Of a stretch of DNA of 64,000 bases, positions 38,872-46,719 are shown piece by piece (the first letter of the stretch is position 1; each line of letters opens with the position of its first letter). The notes under the pieces are model-generated. The model made no database searches. It saw only the letters and a program-made list of their open reading frames with translations, and was not told where the DNA came from. The stretch comes from Deltaproteobacteria bacterium (lineage in GTDB: Bacteria; Desulfobacterota; DSM-4660; Desulfatiglandales; HGW-15). Location: positions 4,225 to 68,224 of the forward strand of contig JAGVAP010000015.1 in NCBI GenBank assembly GCA_020060215.1, written 5' to 3'. Both the position numbers and the translations under genes were made by a program.

Positions 38872-39345
38872 ATGAAGAGATGGATACCCCTGTTCAGTCT
38901 GTTTGCTCTGGGTTTCGGCCTTGCAGCTTTCCAACCCGCCGGTGCCGGGATTCGCGTTGTTCCGGACCCCGACCTCAAGGCGGGAGGGGGCGGGGGCGGA
39001 GCAGCCATTCGAACCTCCCAGTTGATCGATGGGGTCGTAAGAGATCACCAGGGTCAGGATCTGGGACAGGTCCAGGACGTGGTCATGGATAAAAACGGCC
39101 GCGTCGCCTACATCCTCCTCTCCGGCAACGAATCAACGACCGGAGAACTGATCCCGGTTCCCTTCACGAGAGTCCGATTCGACCGCCACGAGAAGGGGCT
39201 GGTGCTGTCGAATATGGACAAGGCGAGGTTGGAGAAGGCGCCTTCCATCCGCAAAGAGGAGTGGAGCAAACTGGACGATCCTGCGTTTGAGAAACAGGTG
39301 TTCCGTTACCACGGAGAAGCGTTGCCGGAGAAGCTGTCCCGGTAG
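38872..39345 (+). CDS. Secreted PRC-barrel domain protein
   Basis: The 157-aa protein has a signal peptide (cleavage near QPAGAG), a Gly-rich linker (GGGGGG), and a PRC-barrel: SQLIDGVVRDHQGQDLGQVQDVVMDKNGRVAYILL. PRC barrels bind partners or ligands in the envelope and elsewhere. ATG 38872 follows AAAGGAGATCAA; the upstream in-frame ATG at 38743 is rejected because it would bury the signal peptide. Confidence 0.86.
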   Translation: MKRWIPLFSLFALGFGLAAFQPAGAGIRVVPDPDLKAGGGGGGAAIRTSQLIDGVVRDHQGQDLGQVQDVVMDKNGRVAYILLSGNESTTGELIPVPFTRVRFDRHEKGLVLSNMDKARLEKAPSIRKEEWSKLDDPAFEKQVFRYHGEALPEKLSR

Positions 39346-39369
39346 GGCTTTCCTGTTGCATGGAGGAAA

Positions 39370-39390
39370 ACCCGGTCCATGTGGCCGGGT
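39370..39390. terminator. Possible terminator hairpin between convergent genes
   Basis: ACCCGG (39370-39375) and CCGGGT (39385-39390) form a short hairpin between genes that end at 39345 and 39443. No U-run follows. Confidence 0.3.
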
Positions 39391-39442
39391 CGGAGCCAGG
39401 CGGCTTTGCCGTGAAGAATCGACCGGAGGAGACCTTCCATTT

Positions 39443-39775
39443 TCAGTCCATGGTGTATTCAAAATCCGGCTCTGCGTACAGCACTGCCGGATATCTCCTG
39501 AGGCTTTCCAGGACGGTCTTCACAGGCGTATGGTCACAGATGCGCATGAGATAGAGATTCGGGCGCGAGAAGGTGCGGATGATCTGGAGATGGAGATCCC
39601 TCCGGACCGTTTCGATCTCCTCCTTGGTGGCGTCTTCCTTGAACTCGACGATCACCTGCCCCTCGACGTACCCGCCTTGCGTTCCGCGCGGCTGCGGCTG
39701 GCCGGCAGGATACGAAGGGCCTGCACAAGCAAGGGAAATCAGAATCGCCAGGAAGTATGGAAACGGTCTGGGCAT
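39443..39775 (-). CDS. Exported stand-alone subtilase-propeptide (I9)-like protein
   Basis: A 110-aa protein with an N-terminal signal (FPYFLAILISLACAG) and one small domain: EGQVIVEFKEDATKEEIETV, then LYLMRI and YPAVLYAEPDFEYTMD. This is the pattern of the prodomain of fervidolysin-type subtilases, which ends just before the protease. Here the protein stops, with no catalytic domain on either side. It may be a periplasmic protease inhibitor, or the remnant of a protease gene. ATG 39775 follows AAGGACGC; the longer frame to 39946 is not needed. Confidence 0.7.
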   Translation of the reverse strand: MPRPFPYFLAILISLACAGPSYPAGQPQPRGTQGGYVEGQVIVEFKEDATKEEIETVRRDLHLQIIRTFSRPNLYLMRICDHTPVKTVLESLRRYPAVLYAEPDFEYTMD

Positions 39776-40112
39776 GCGTCCTTGTTCGCCACCTCCCTCA
39801 CATGGGCGGGGGAATCCACTATTCACGGGTGGTTGCGATCTCTGGGCATTTAACGACATACGCCTGCAGAGATCAACAGGTGTTTTCACCGTTTCCGAAG
39901 ACAAACCCCGGGTAGAGGATTTCCCTGCAAACCGAGATCGAGCCACCCCAACAGCCTCCCCGCCGGGTCCTGATGCGCCGTTCCTTTTTGCGCTAGGGCA
40001 GGGGCATTGCGGCGGGTGGGTGTATGGAATATCCTGACTTTACAGGCTCTTTCGCTACGGCCCATGTTCCTTGCGCCATGCTTGTTTCCCCCACCACATA
40101 TTGAACTTCCCC

Positions 40113-40142
40113 TTGACAATTTCCAACATGTTGTGGTATGGA
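40113..40142 (+). promoter_or_regulatory. Putative sigma-70 promoter of nrdD
   Basis: TTGACA (40113-40118), an 18-base spacer containing a near-palindrome CCAACATGTTGTGG, and TATGGA (40137-40142). The dyad over the spacer could be an operator; it only loosely resembles an NrdR box. Confidence 0.45.
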
Positions 40143-40156
40143 CCTTTTCACCTCAT

Positions 40157-40177
40157 GAGCGGTTTTCTGAACCGCTC
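40157..40177 (+). promoter_or_regulatory. Leader hairpin of nrdD, possible attenuator
   Basis: GAGCGGTT (40157-40164), loop TTCTG, AACCGCTC (40170-40177), followed by GTTTCTTTG. It lies just after the predicted transcription start and before the coding region, with no plus-strand gene upstream to terminate. Confidence 0.4.
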
Positions 40178-40316
40178 GTTTCTTTGATCACCTCGAGATA
40201 AGGCATACGCCGGCGTTCGTGTCGAGATTCAAAAGGGAATGGGACCGGGGATGCGTCTGACTCCAGCACAGGGATTTTCTTCTCAACTTCACGTGGACCA
40301 GGGAACGGGAGACTCC

Positions 40317-42482
40317 ATGTTCGACGAAATCAAGAAAAGGGACGGCAGGGTAGTTGCTTTTGATTCCTCCAAGATCACGGCCGCCGTTGCCAAGGCCGGA
40401 AAGGCCACCGGTGAGTTCGATGACAGGGAGGCAAGGAAGCTTACCCTTCGTGTGCTCACCCTTGCCCATGAACTGCGCCTCGGTCCTACACCGGAAGTGG
40501 AGGAAATCCAAGATATTGTCGAACGTGTGCTGCTCGATTCCCCGTTCTACAGGACAGCCAAGGCCTATATCCTGTACCGTGAACAACATGCGCAGATCCG
40601 GGCCATCGTCTCCAGCGCAAGCGTCGACATGGTGGAGAACTACATCCGGAAGCTCGACTGGAGAGTCAATGAGAACAGCAACATGTGCTACTCGCTCCAG
40701 GGGCTCAACAACTACATCTCCTCGGACGTCACCTCCGAATACTGGCTGAACCGGATCTATCCGCCCGAGATCAGGGATGCCCACAGGGAAGGGGACATCC
40801 ACATCCACGACCTCAGCCTTCTCTCGGTCTACTGCGTGGGGTGGGATCTCCGGGACCTCCTTCAACAGGGGTTCAGGGGCGTCCAGGGAAAGGTGGAGAG
40901 CTCTCCTCCCAAACACCTCAGGTCCGCTCTGGGGCAGATCGTCAATTTCTTCTACACCCTCCAGGGAGAAGCGGCAGGGGCCCAGGCCATCTCCAGCTTC
41001 GACACCCTTCTCGCCCCGTTCGTCCGGCACGACGGGCTCGGTTACGCCCAGGTGAAGCAGTGCATCCAGGAGTTCGTCTTCAACATCAATATCCCCACCC
41101 GCGTGGGATTCCAGACACCCTTCACCAACATCACCATGGACCTGCACCCCCCGGGCACGCTCGGCGGTCTGCCCGCGGTGGTGGGGGGGCAGGAACGGAA
41201 AGAGACGTATGCCGAATTCCAGCCCGAGATGGACATGATCAACCGGGCCTTCGGGGAGGTCATGATCGAGGGTGACGCGGCCGGCCGGGTATTCACGTTC
41301 CCGATCCCGACCTACAACATCTCCCCTGAGTTCGACTGGGAAAACCCCAACTACGAGCCCATCTGGAGGATGACCGCCAAGTATGGGATCCCCTACTTCT
41401 CCAATTTTGTGAACTCCGACATGTCCCCTGAGGACGCGCGGTCCATGTGCTGCCGACTCCGGTTGGACAACCGGGAGCTCCTGAAGCGGGGAGGGGGGTT
41501 GTTCGGCGCCAATCCCCTCACGGGCTCCATCGGCGTGGTGACCTTGAATCTGCCGAGAATCGCTTATCTCTCCAAGACAGAAGACGAGTTTCTGGAGCGG
41601 CTCAGGGAAAAGATCCATCTGGCCTCCCTGAGTCTCCGGATCAAGAGAAAGGTGATCGAGAGGTTCACGGAGAAGGATCTCTATCCCTACTCCAAGTTCT
41701 ACCTGCGGGAGGTAAAGGAAGGGACCGGTCTTTTCTGGAGAAATCATTTTTCGACCATCGGCATCATCGGCATGAACGAGGCGTGTCTGAACCTGATCGG
41801 CTCAGGGATCGGGACCAGGGCAGGGCTCGCCTTTTCCGTCAGGGCCATGGATTTCATGAGGGAAGTGATTTCCGAGATCCAGGAGAAGACGGGGGAGATG
41901 TTCAACCTGGAGGCAACGCCGGCCGAGGGGACTTCCTACCGCCTGGCCGTGCTGGACAAGAAGAGGACCCCGGGCATCGTCTGCGCCAACGAAGAAGAGT
42001 TCCGCAAGGGCGCTGCCCCGTTCTACACGAATTCAACCCAGCTCCCGGTGGACTACAGCCAGGACCTTTTCGAGACCCTGCTGCTCCAGGACGAACTCCA
42101 GGGGAAATACACCGGCGGCACGGTCCTGCACATCTATCTGGGCGAGGAGGTCTCCGACCTCGTTGCGCTCAGGAGGCTTGTCAAGAGGATCGTTACGCGC
42201 TTTCGCCTACCCTACTTCACCCTCACCCCCACCTTCAGCGTATGCCCCTCCCACGGCTATCTCAAAGGACGGCAGGATCGGTGTTCCGTCTGCGACGCGG
42301 AAACGGAGGTCTACTCCAGGGTGGTCGGCTACCTCAGACCGGTCACGCAGTGGAATGACGGGAAGCGGGCGGAATTCTCCCTGCGAAAGAGTTTCAGCAT
42401 GGATGGGGATGGGGACATCCGTCCGGCTGAAGAGGGGGAGTTTTGGGACGTCCTTCCCAGCGGGAAGGCGGCTAGGGCGTAA
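40317..42482 (+). CDS. nrdD: Anaerobic ribonucleoside-triphosphate reductase
   Basis: The 721-aa class III reductase makes deoxynucleotides without oxygen, using a glycyl radical. It has an N-terminal ATP cone (VVAFDSSKITAAVAKAG to YILYREQHAQIR, about residues 10-100), the catalytic barrel with NSNMCYSLQGL and CCRLRLDN, and the C-terminal zinc site (CPSHGYLKG, then CSVC). Directly after comes the glycyl-radical loop VYSRVVGYLRPVTQWN. ATG 40317 follows GGGAG; the frame from 40239 is a read-through of the leader. nrdG follows. Confidence 0.96.
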   Translation: MFDEIKKRDGRVVAFDSSKITAAVAKAGKATGEFDDREARKLTLRVLTLAHELRLGPTPEVEEIQDIVERVLLDSPFYRTAKAYILYREQHAQIRAIVSSASVDMVENYIRKLDWRVNENSNMCYSLQGLNNYISSDVTSEYWLNRIYPPEIRDAHREGDIHIHDLSLLSVYCVGWDLRDLLQQGFRGVQGKVESSPPKHLRSALGQIVNFFYTLQGEAAGAQAISSFDTLLAPFVRHDGLGYAQVKQCIQEFVFNINIPTRVGFQTPFTNITMDLHPPGTLGGLPAVVGGQERKETYAEFQPEMDMINRAFGEVMIEGDAAGRVFTFPIPTYNISPEFDWENPNYEPIWRMTAKYGIPYFSNFVNSDMSPEDARSMCCRLRLDNRELLKRGGGLFGANPLTGSIGVVTLNLPRIAYLSKTEDEFLERLREKIHLASLSLRIKRKVIERFTEKDLYPYSKFYLREVKEGTGLFWRNHFSTIGIIGMNEACLNLIGSGIGTRAGLAFSVRAMDFMREVISEIQEKTGEMFNLEATPAEGTSYRLAVLDKKRTPGIVCANEEEFRKGAAPFYTNSTQLPVDYSQDLFETLLLQDELQGKYTGGTVLHIYLGEEVSDLVALRRLVKRIVTRFRLPYFTLTPTFSVCPSHGYLKGRQDRCSVCDAETEVYSRVVGYLRPVTQWNDGKRAEFSLRKSFSMDGDGDIRPAEEGEFWDVLPSGKAARA

Positions 42483-42632
42483 GGACAAGTAAGCGGTTGC
42501 AGCAGCGAGCAGGCAGCGAAGAATCGGGGTACGTGCGGGGGAGGGGAAAGAGGTGCTCGAAAGGGATATGGTATCTTCGGTCGGACGAAGCCCATGGTTT
42601 GCTGCACACGGCCTACTGCATAGTGCCTGCTG

Positions 42633-43331
42633 ATGTTCCTCGGCGGTCTTCAAAGGCATTCACTCATCGACTTCCCCGGAAGGGTGAGCTGCGTCTGCTT
42701 CCTTGCAGGGTGCAATTTCAGATGCCCTTACTGCCATAACCCCGATCTCGTCGCCCCCGGGGCATCATATCCCCGAATCCTCGACAACGACTTTTTTGCC
42801 TTCCTGGAGACGCGCAAGGGTCTGCTGGACGGGGTTGTGCTTTCCGGGGGCGAACCGACCCTGGAGGAGCATCTGCCCGCCTTCTGCGAGAGAATCCGGT
42901 CCATGGGCTTCGGCGTGAAACTCGACACCAACGGCAGCAGACCCTCGGTCATCCGCAGCCTCGTGCAGCAGGGGCTTCTCGACTATATCGCCATGGATCT
43001 CAAGACCGGTATCGATCGGTATCCGGCGCTGATGAACGGCCCGTTCCGGTGGGAGGCCATCGAGCAGAGCGTCCGGCTCATCATGGATTCAGGCCTGGAC
43101 TACGAATTCAGAACCACCTGTGTGAACCCCTTTGTGGACGAGCCCATGGTGAGGCAGACCGCGGCGCTCATCGAGGGGGCAAGGAGGTACGTGCTGCAGC
43201 CCTTTCGCAGGGCGCGCCTCCTGGACCCCGGGTTCTTCCGCGGCCGGGAGCCGGGATACACCGAAGAGGAGATGGATTCGCTCCGGGCCTTGGCAGCCCC
43301 CTTTGTGCAGGAGTGCTTCCTCCGCGGCTGA
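42633..43331 (+). CDS. nrdG: Anaerobic ribonucleotide reductase activating protein (radical SAM)
   Basis: The 232-aa protein begins like the NrdG2/PflA-type activases, GGLQRHSLIDFPGRVSC, and has the radical SAM cluster motif CNFRCPYC (residues 27-34), the GGEPTLE strand, and AMDLKTG. It would install the glycyl radical on NrdD. Gap to nrdD is 150 bases and includes repeat-like sequence. The start at 42633 is chosen because family members have two or three residues before GGLQ; no ribosome site is obvious. Confidence 0.93.
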   Translation: MFLGGLQRHSLIDFPGRVSCVCFLAGCNFRCPYCHNPDLVAPGASYPRILDNDFFAFLETRKGLLDGVVLSGGEPTLEEHLPAFCERIRSMGFGVKLDTNGSRPSVIRSLVQQGLLDYIAMDLKTGIDRYPALMNGPFRWEAIEQSVRLIMDSGLDYEFRTTCVNPFVDEPMVRQTAALIEGARRYVLQPFRRARLLDPGFFRGREPGYTEEEMDSLRALAAPFVQECFLRG

Positions 43332-43385
43332 ACCGGGGCGGAAAGACTGGCCGGAGAGCGACCTCCGTCCGGCCTCAGGAGATGA

Positions 43386-43541
43386 TCAGAAATGCTGGCC
43401 GGGCCGGGCATGATCCAGTCTGTCCCTCACCAGGACCACGAGCTTTTCGATCTCCGGTGGATCGAGTTTCATCAGGAAGTCGAGATCCTGGTCGGTCTCG
43501 AGCAACCTCCGGACGGTTTCAACGAGCTTTTCGGTTGTCAT
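43386..43541 (-). CDS. 51-residue uncharacterised acidic/basic helical protein
   Basis: A short frame on the minus strand, MTTEKLVETVRRLLETD at the start and RLDHARPGQHF at the end, all predicted helix. ATG 43541 has GAGG at a 6-base spacing. It is 47 bases after the CheY-like gene on the same strand and probably in one transcript. The LVETVRRLLETDQDLDFLMKL pattern of alternating hydrophobic residues looks like a real small protein. Function unknown; it could be a partner of the receiver. Confidence 0.6.
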   Translation of the reverse strand: MTTEKLVETVRRLLETDQDLDFLMKLDPPEIEKLVVLVRDRLDHARPGQHF

Positions 43542-43588
43542 TGGATACCTCGTTCTTGAGATCTTCTCCTGTGAGAGCGTTTGCGGGC

Positions 43589-43960
43589 CTAATCCGATCG
43601 CTTTTTCGCCAGGAGTTCGTTTACCGCCTCCAGCAGCTCGGTTCGAGTGAACGGCTTTTCCAGGGTCCTGTCGGCGCCCAGCTCGCTTGCCTTGTGCGGG
43701 TAGTCCTCCCCGCCGATTCCGGAGGCTGCGATGATCGCCAGGTTCGGATATTCGCGGCGGATCTGCCTGATCACCGAGAACCCGTTCAGGTGGGGCATGA
43801 TGATGTCGGTGATGACCAGATCCACTTCGCGCTCGCGCTGAAGCTTCAATGCGGCTTCCCCTTCGGAAGCCTCGATGACCTCATGCCCCTCCCGTTCCAG
43901 GAACATCTTGAGTACTCCTCTTATTACCGCCTCATCGTCAATGATTAGGATCTTTGCCAT
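43589..43960 (-). CDS. Stand-alone CheY-like response regulator receiver
   Basis: A 123-aa receiver domain with acidic pair Asp8-Asp9 (IIDDE), phospho-acceptor Asp in VITDIIMPHLNG near residue 52, Ser in AASG and Lys in EKPF near 103. There is no output domain, so it acts through protein contacts. No kinase is adjacent; the split kinase at 16-18 kb is a candidate only by being in the window. The upstream region contains several palindromes. Confidence 0.92.
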   Translation of the reverse strand: MAKILIIDDEAVIRGVLKMFLEREGHEVIEASEGEAALKLQREREVDLVITDIIMPHLNGFSVIRQIRREYPNLAIIAASGIGGEDYPHKASELGADRTLEKPFTRTELLEAVNELLAKKRSD

Positions 43961-44163
43961 TTCAGTACCCCCTTGAGGGTGTTCCTACCAAGGCGGTGCA
44001 GCCCGATAGGTCCGCCCCTCATTTCCCGATCCGCTTCGCACCCCGCCGATCGGTCTATGCCCCCCTTGTAGATCACAACACGTGCCAATCCCGGCCGGCT
44101 CAGCATCAGCCAGAGTTCATTGAGCAATTTGAAACCGGGGGCCATGGGAGAGGGTAAAGGAAG

Positions 44164-44201
44164 GTGTAACGTTTTACATGGGTGTCATGTTACACATGTG
44201 T
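44164..44201. promoter_or_regulatory. Cluster of overlapping palindromes, candidate operator
   Basis: GTGTAAC (44164-44170) and GTTACAC (44189-44195) form 7-base arms. Inside is TGTAA-cgtt-TTACA (44165-44178). Partly overlapping is the perfect palindrome ACACATGTGT (44192-44201). On the minus strand GTAACA, 16 bases, CGTT resembles an ECF promoter and faces the CheY-like gene. Confidence 0.45.
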
Positions 44202-44245
44202 GATTGGCGGGGATCCACAATCTCCTCCTTCGGCATCGGGTTTCG

Positions 44246-44254
44246 TGCTATACT
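44246..44254 (+). promoter_or_regulatory. Extended -10 element before the GAF protein gene
   Basis: TGcTATACT is a good extended -10; no good -35 is seen. The predicted start near 44261 leaves a leader of about 100 bases. Confidence 0.4.
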
Positions 44255-44363
44255 ACAGAAGCATTGAAAGGGCCGGCCCATACCGCAAACCCACGCGAGC
44301 CCAAGACCGGGAGCAGGCGACCCGCCTCTCCATCAGGGGCGGGCCGGGAACAGGTTTTCTCCT

Positions 44364-46712
44364 ATGCCGCCGAGTCTCAGAGACTACCCGTTTCGCAGCG
44401 TTTTGAGCTTCATGCCTCTCATCGAGTTCTGGCGAAAGAACGTCTCCTCGGACCCCGAATACGGGACCTGTCTGACCGGAGGCCTTCAGGGAAAACTCGA
44501 GAAGGCCCCGGAACTGCTCCAACCGATTGAGGACCTCTCGATCCTGGACCGACATCAGGGCGTGATCAAATCCCTGATGAGCATGATCTTCCCTCCGGCC
44601 TTGTGGGAAAGCGAACCGGTGGGCGCATTCGTCCCGTTCAACCTCCAGCCGGTATACGTCTCCCCCCGCTTTCGGCGCCTGCTCTTGAACGAGGACGGAT
44701 CCTTGAAAGGCCGGCCGCTCCAGGGGGAGGAAGGATACCTCATGGGGCGAATTCTCCGCTCCTATCTGCTCATTCTGGAGAAGTTCTATGGCATCCGTCA
44801 GGAAATAGACTATCCAATCCTCCGGATCGTGCCTGATCCCGAAAACGGCCTGGACCTCTACGTCCGGATCAAGCCGAACCTGCGCTTTGTGGAAGTCCAC
44901 CCGAAAGGCGAGATCAAGAGACTGAGCGAGAGAGAAATAGCGCGCGTCCTGGCGAACCTGACGTCCCCGGAGGTCCTCGGGGAGATCCTTCCTCCCGAGG
45001 GGTTCGAATTCCACGGCTTTGCCGTCTTCACCCTCTTCAATGTGACCCATTCCGAGGTGCTCTCCGCACTGGAGAGGAACCTGATCGATCAGGAATCCAT
45101 CTTTTCCCAAAGCGGATTCCAACTGCTGCAGGAGCGGCTGAGGACCCTGTTCCGTTGTCCCGGCCTGGTCGCGGGTCTGGCGGCGGTCAGGGACGATCAG
45201 GTCATGCTCCTGAATGTGGGCTGCGACATGTCGAGCAGGTCCGTGTTCTCAGGGTCCTTGCATCTGCCCATGCAGGAGTTCCAGGGCTCGTGCTACGAAA
45301 AGGCGTTTGTGGAAAACAGGATGGTGCTCATTCGCGACCTGAAAGAAGAGCCCTATCGGTCCAAAGCGGAGGAGGCCGCCTTCCAAAGCGGCGCCAGATC
45401 GCTGCTCATCGCCCCCCTGCACTACCAGGGCAGGTTCATAGGGACCCTCGACATCGCCTCACCGAACCCCGGGGAATTCGGACCCCAGGATCTCATGCTG
45501 ATGGGGCAGATCACGCCCATCTTCTCTCTGGCCGTGAAGAGGGCCCTCGATGAGATCGACCACCAGATCCAGAGTGTGATCAAACAGAAATGCACGGCCG
45601 TGCATCCGGCCGTGGAGTGGAGATTCAACAAGGCCGCGTTCCAACATCTCGACCGGGTCAGGATGGGGCAGCCCTCCGACCTGGAATCGATCGTCTTCCG
45701 TGACGTCTATGCCCTCTACGCCATATCCGACATCCGCGGCTCTTCAGAGGCCAGAAACCGATCGGTTCAGGCCGACCTGGAGGAGCAGCTGGAACTGGCC
45801 CTGCGGGTGATCCATTTGGCCGGGGACGCAAGACCGATGCCCATTCTGGAAGAGCTCGGCCACCGGACAGAGAGACAACTGCAGCAGATCCGCGGAGGCT
45901 TGAGCTCCGGAGATGAAGCCTCCGTCATCCACATGCTCAGGTCCGATGTGGAGCCGCTCTTCGTCCATTTCCGGGATTTCAGCCCCGAGGTAAGGGGGGC
46001 CATTGAATCCTACCACTCCGCCCTCGACGACAGAGTGGGAACGCTCTACCACAGGCGGAGGGAATTCGAGGAGAGCGTGTCGTTTCTCAATCGGCGCATC
46101 TCCCTCTATCTCGACCGGGAGCAGATGGAGGCGCAGTCCGTGTTTCCCCACTATTTCGAGAAACACCAGACGGACGGGGTGGACTACCTGATCTACGTGG
46201 GGTCCAGCCTGACCGAGAACAGCGGTTTCAGTGATTTGTACCTGGAGAACCTTCGCCTGTGGCAGATCATGGTCGCCTGCGGGATCGCATGGCATACCGA
46301 GCAACTGAAGAGGGAACTGAAGGTCCCGCTCGACACGGCCCATCTCATTCTCATGAATCACACCCCGCTCTCCATCCGCTTCCGGTTCGATGAAAAGCGA
46401 TTTGACGTCGACGGCGCCTACGATGTCCGGCAGGAGATCATCAAGTCGAGGTTGGACAAGGCAAAGGTCAGAGGCGGGACAGAGCGGCTCACCGAGCCCG
46501 GAAAAGTGGCCGTGGTCTACTCGCAGCCTCAGGAGGGCAGGGAGATCCGCCGCTACGTCGATTTCCTGAAATCGCGGTCTTTCCTCAAGGGAGAGACCGA
46601 AGCGCTCGACATCGAAGGGCTGCCGGGAGTCCAGGGCCTCAAGGCACTGCGGGCGGAAATCGACCTCGAATCCGATGCCGTTTCAGAGCGGGCGGCCCGG
46701 ATGGTCGGATAG
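44364..46712 (+). CDS. Large GAF-domain protein of unknown function
   Basis: A 782-aa soluble protein. A GAF-like domain is at about residues 245-395 (SGARSLLIAPLHYQGRFIGTLDIASP). The region at 445-480 has YAISDIRGSSEARN (Asp456), which echoes the metal-binding DxxGS strand of nucleotide cyclases but without other cyclase motifs that I can find. Residues 1-240 and 500-782 are mostly helical, unrecognised, and no membrane span or HTH is visible. Similar long GAF proteins exist in Bacteroidetes and deltaproteobacteria, from memory. ATG 44364 is the first good start. It is probably a sensor or signalling enzyme. Confidence 0.7.
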   Translation: MPPSLRDYPFRSVLSFMPLIEFWRKNVSSDPEYGTCLTGGLQGKLEKAPELLQPIEDLSILDRHQGVIKSLMSMIFPPALWESEPVGAFVPFNLQPVYVSPRFRRLLLNEDGSLKGRPLQGEEGYLMGRILRSYLLILEKFYGIRQEIDYPILRIVPDPENGLDLYVRIKPNLRFVEVHPKGEIKRLSEREIARVLANLTSPEVLGEILPPEGFEFHGFAVFTLFNVTHSEVLSALERNLIDQESIFSQSGFQLLQERLRTLFRCPGLVAGLAAVRDDQVMLLNVGCDMSSRSVFSGSLHLPMQEFQGSCYEKAFVENRMVLIRDLKEEPYRSKAEEAAFQSGARSLLIAPLHYQGRFIGTLDIASPNPGEFGPQDLMLMGQITPIFSLAVKRALDEIDHQIQSVIKQKCTAVHPAVEWRFNKAAFQHLDRVRMGQPSDLESIVFRDVYALYAISDIRGSSEARNRSVQADLEEQLELALRVIHLAGDARPMPILEELGHRTERQLQQIRGGLSSGDEASVIHMLRSDVEPLFVHFRDFSPEVRGAIESYHSALDDRVGTLYHRRREFEESVSFLNRRISLYLDREQMEAQSVFPHYFEKHQTDGVDYLIYVGSSLTENSGFSDLYLENLRLWQIMVACGIAWHTEQLKRELKVPLDTAHLILMNHTPLSIRFRFDEKRFDVDGAYDVRQEIIKSRLDKAKVRGGTERLTEPGKVAVVYSQPQEGREIRRYVDFLKSRSFLKGETEALDIEGLPGVQGLKALRAEIDLESDAVSERAARMVG

Positions 46713-46719
46713 TCCCCTT

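Larger units (their letters stand above)
39776..40316. other. 541-base region with the nrdD promoter and leader
   Basis: No gene is visible. The right part has the promoter (40113-40142) and hairpin (40157-40177) listed separately. The left part (39776-40080) shows nothing I recognise. Confidence 0.4.
43961..44363. other. 403-base divergent region, palindrome-rich
   Basis: The region lies between the CheY-like gene (minus) and the GAF protein gene (plus). Besides the palindromes at 44164-44201 and the extended -10 at 44246-44254 I see no gene. Confidence 0.45.

Noticed and set aside
40091..40140. Possible pair of NrdR boxes upstream of nrdD
   Set aside because: Only loose similarity to the ACACnATATATnGTGT pattern, with too few matches to call a site.
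45729..45746. Full nucleotide cyclase call for the GAF protein
   Set aside because: Only the DIRGSS string resembles a cyclase; the second metal Asp and the base-binding residues were not found.
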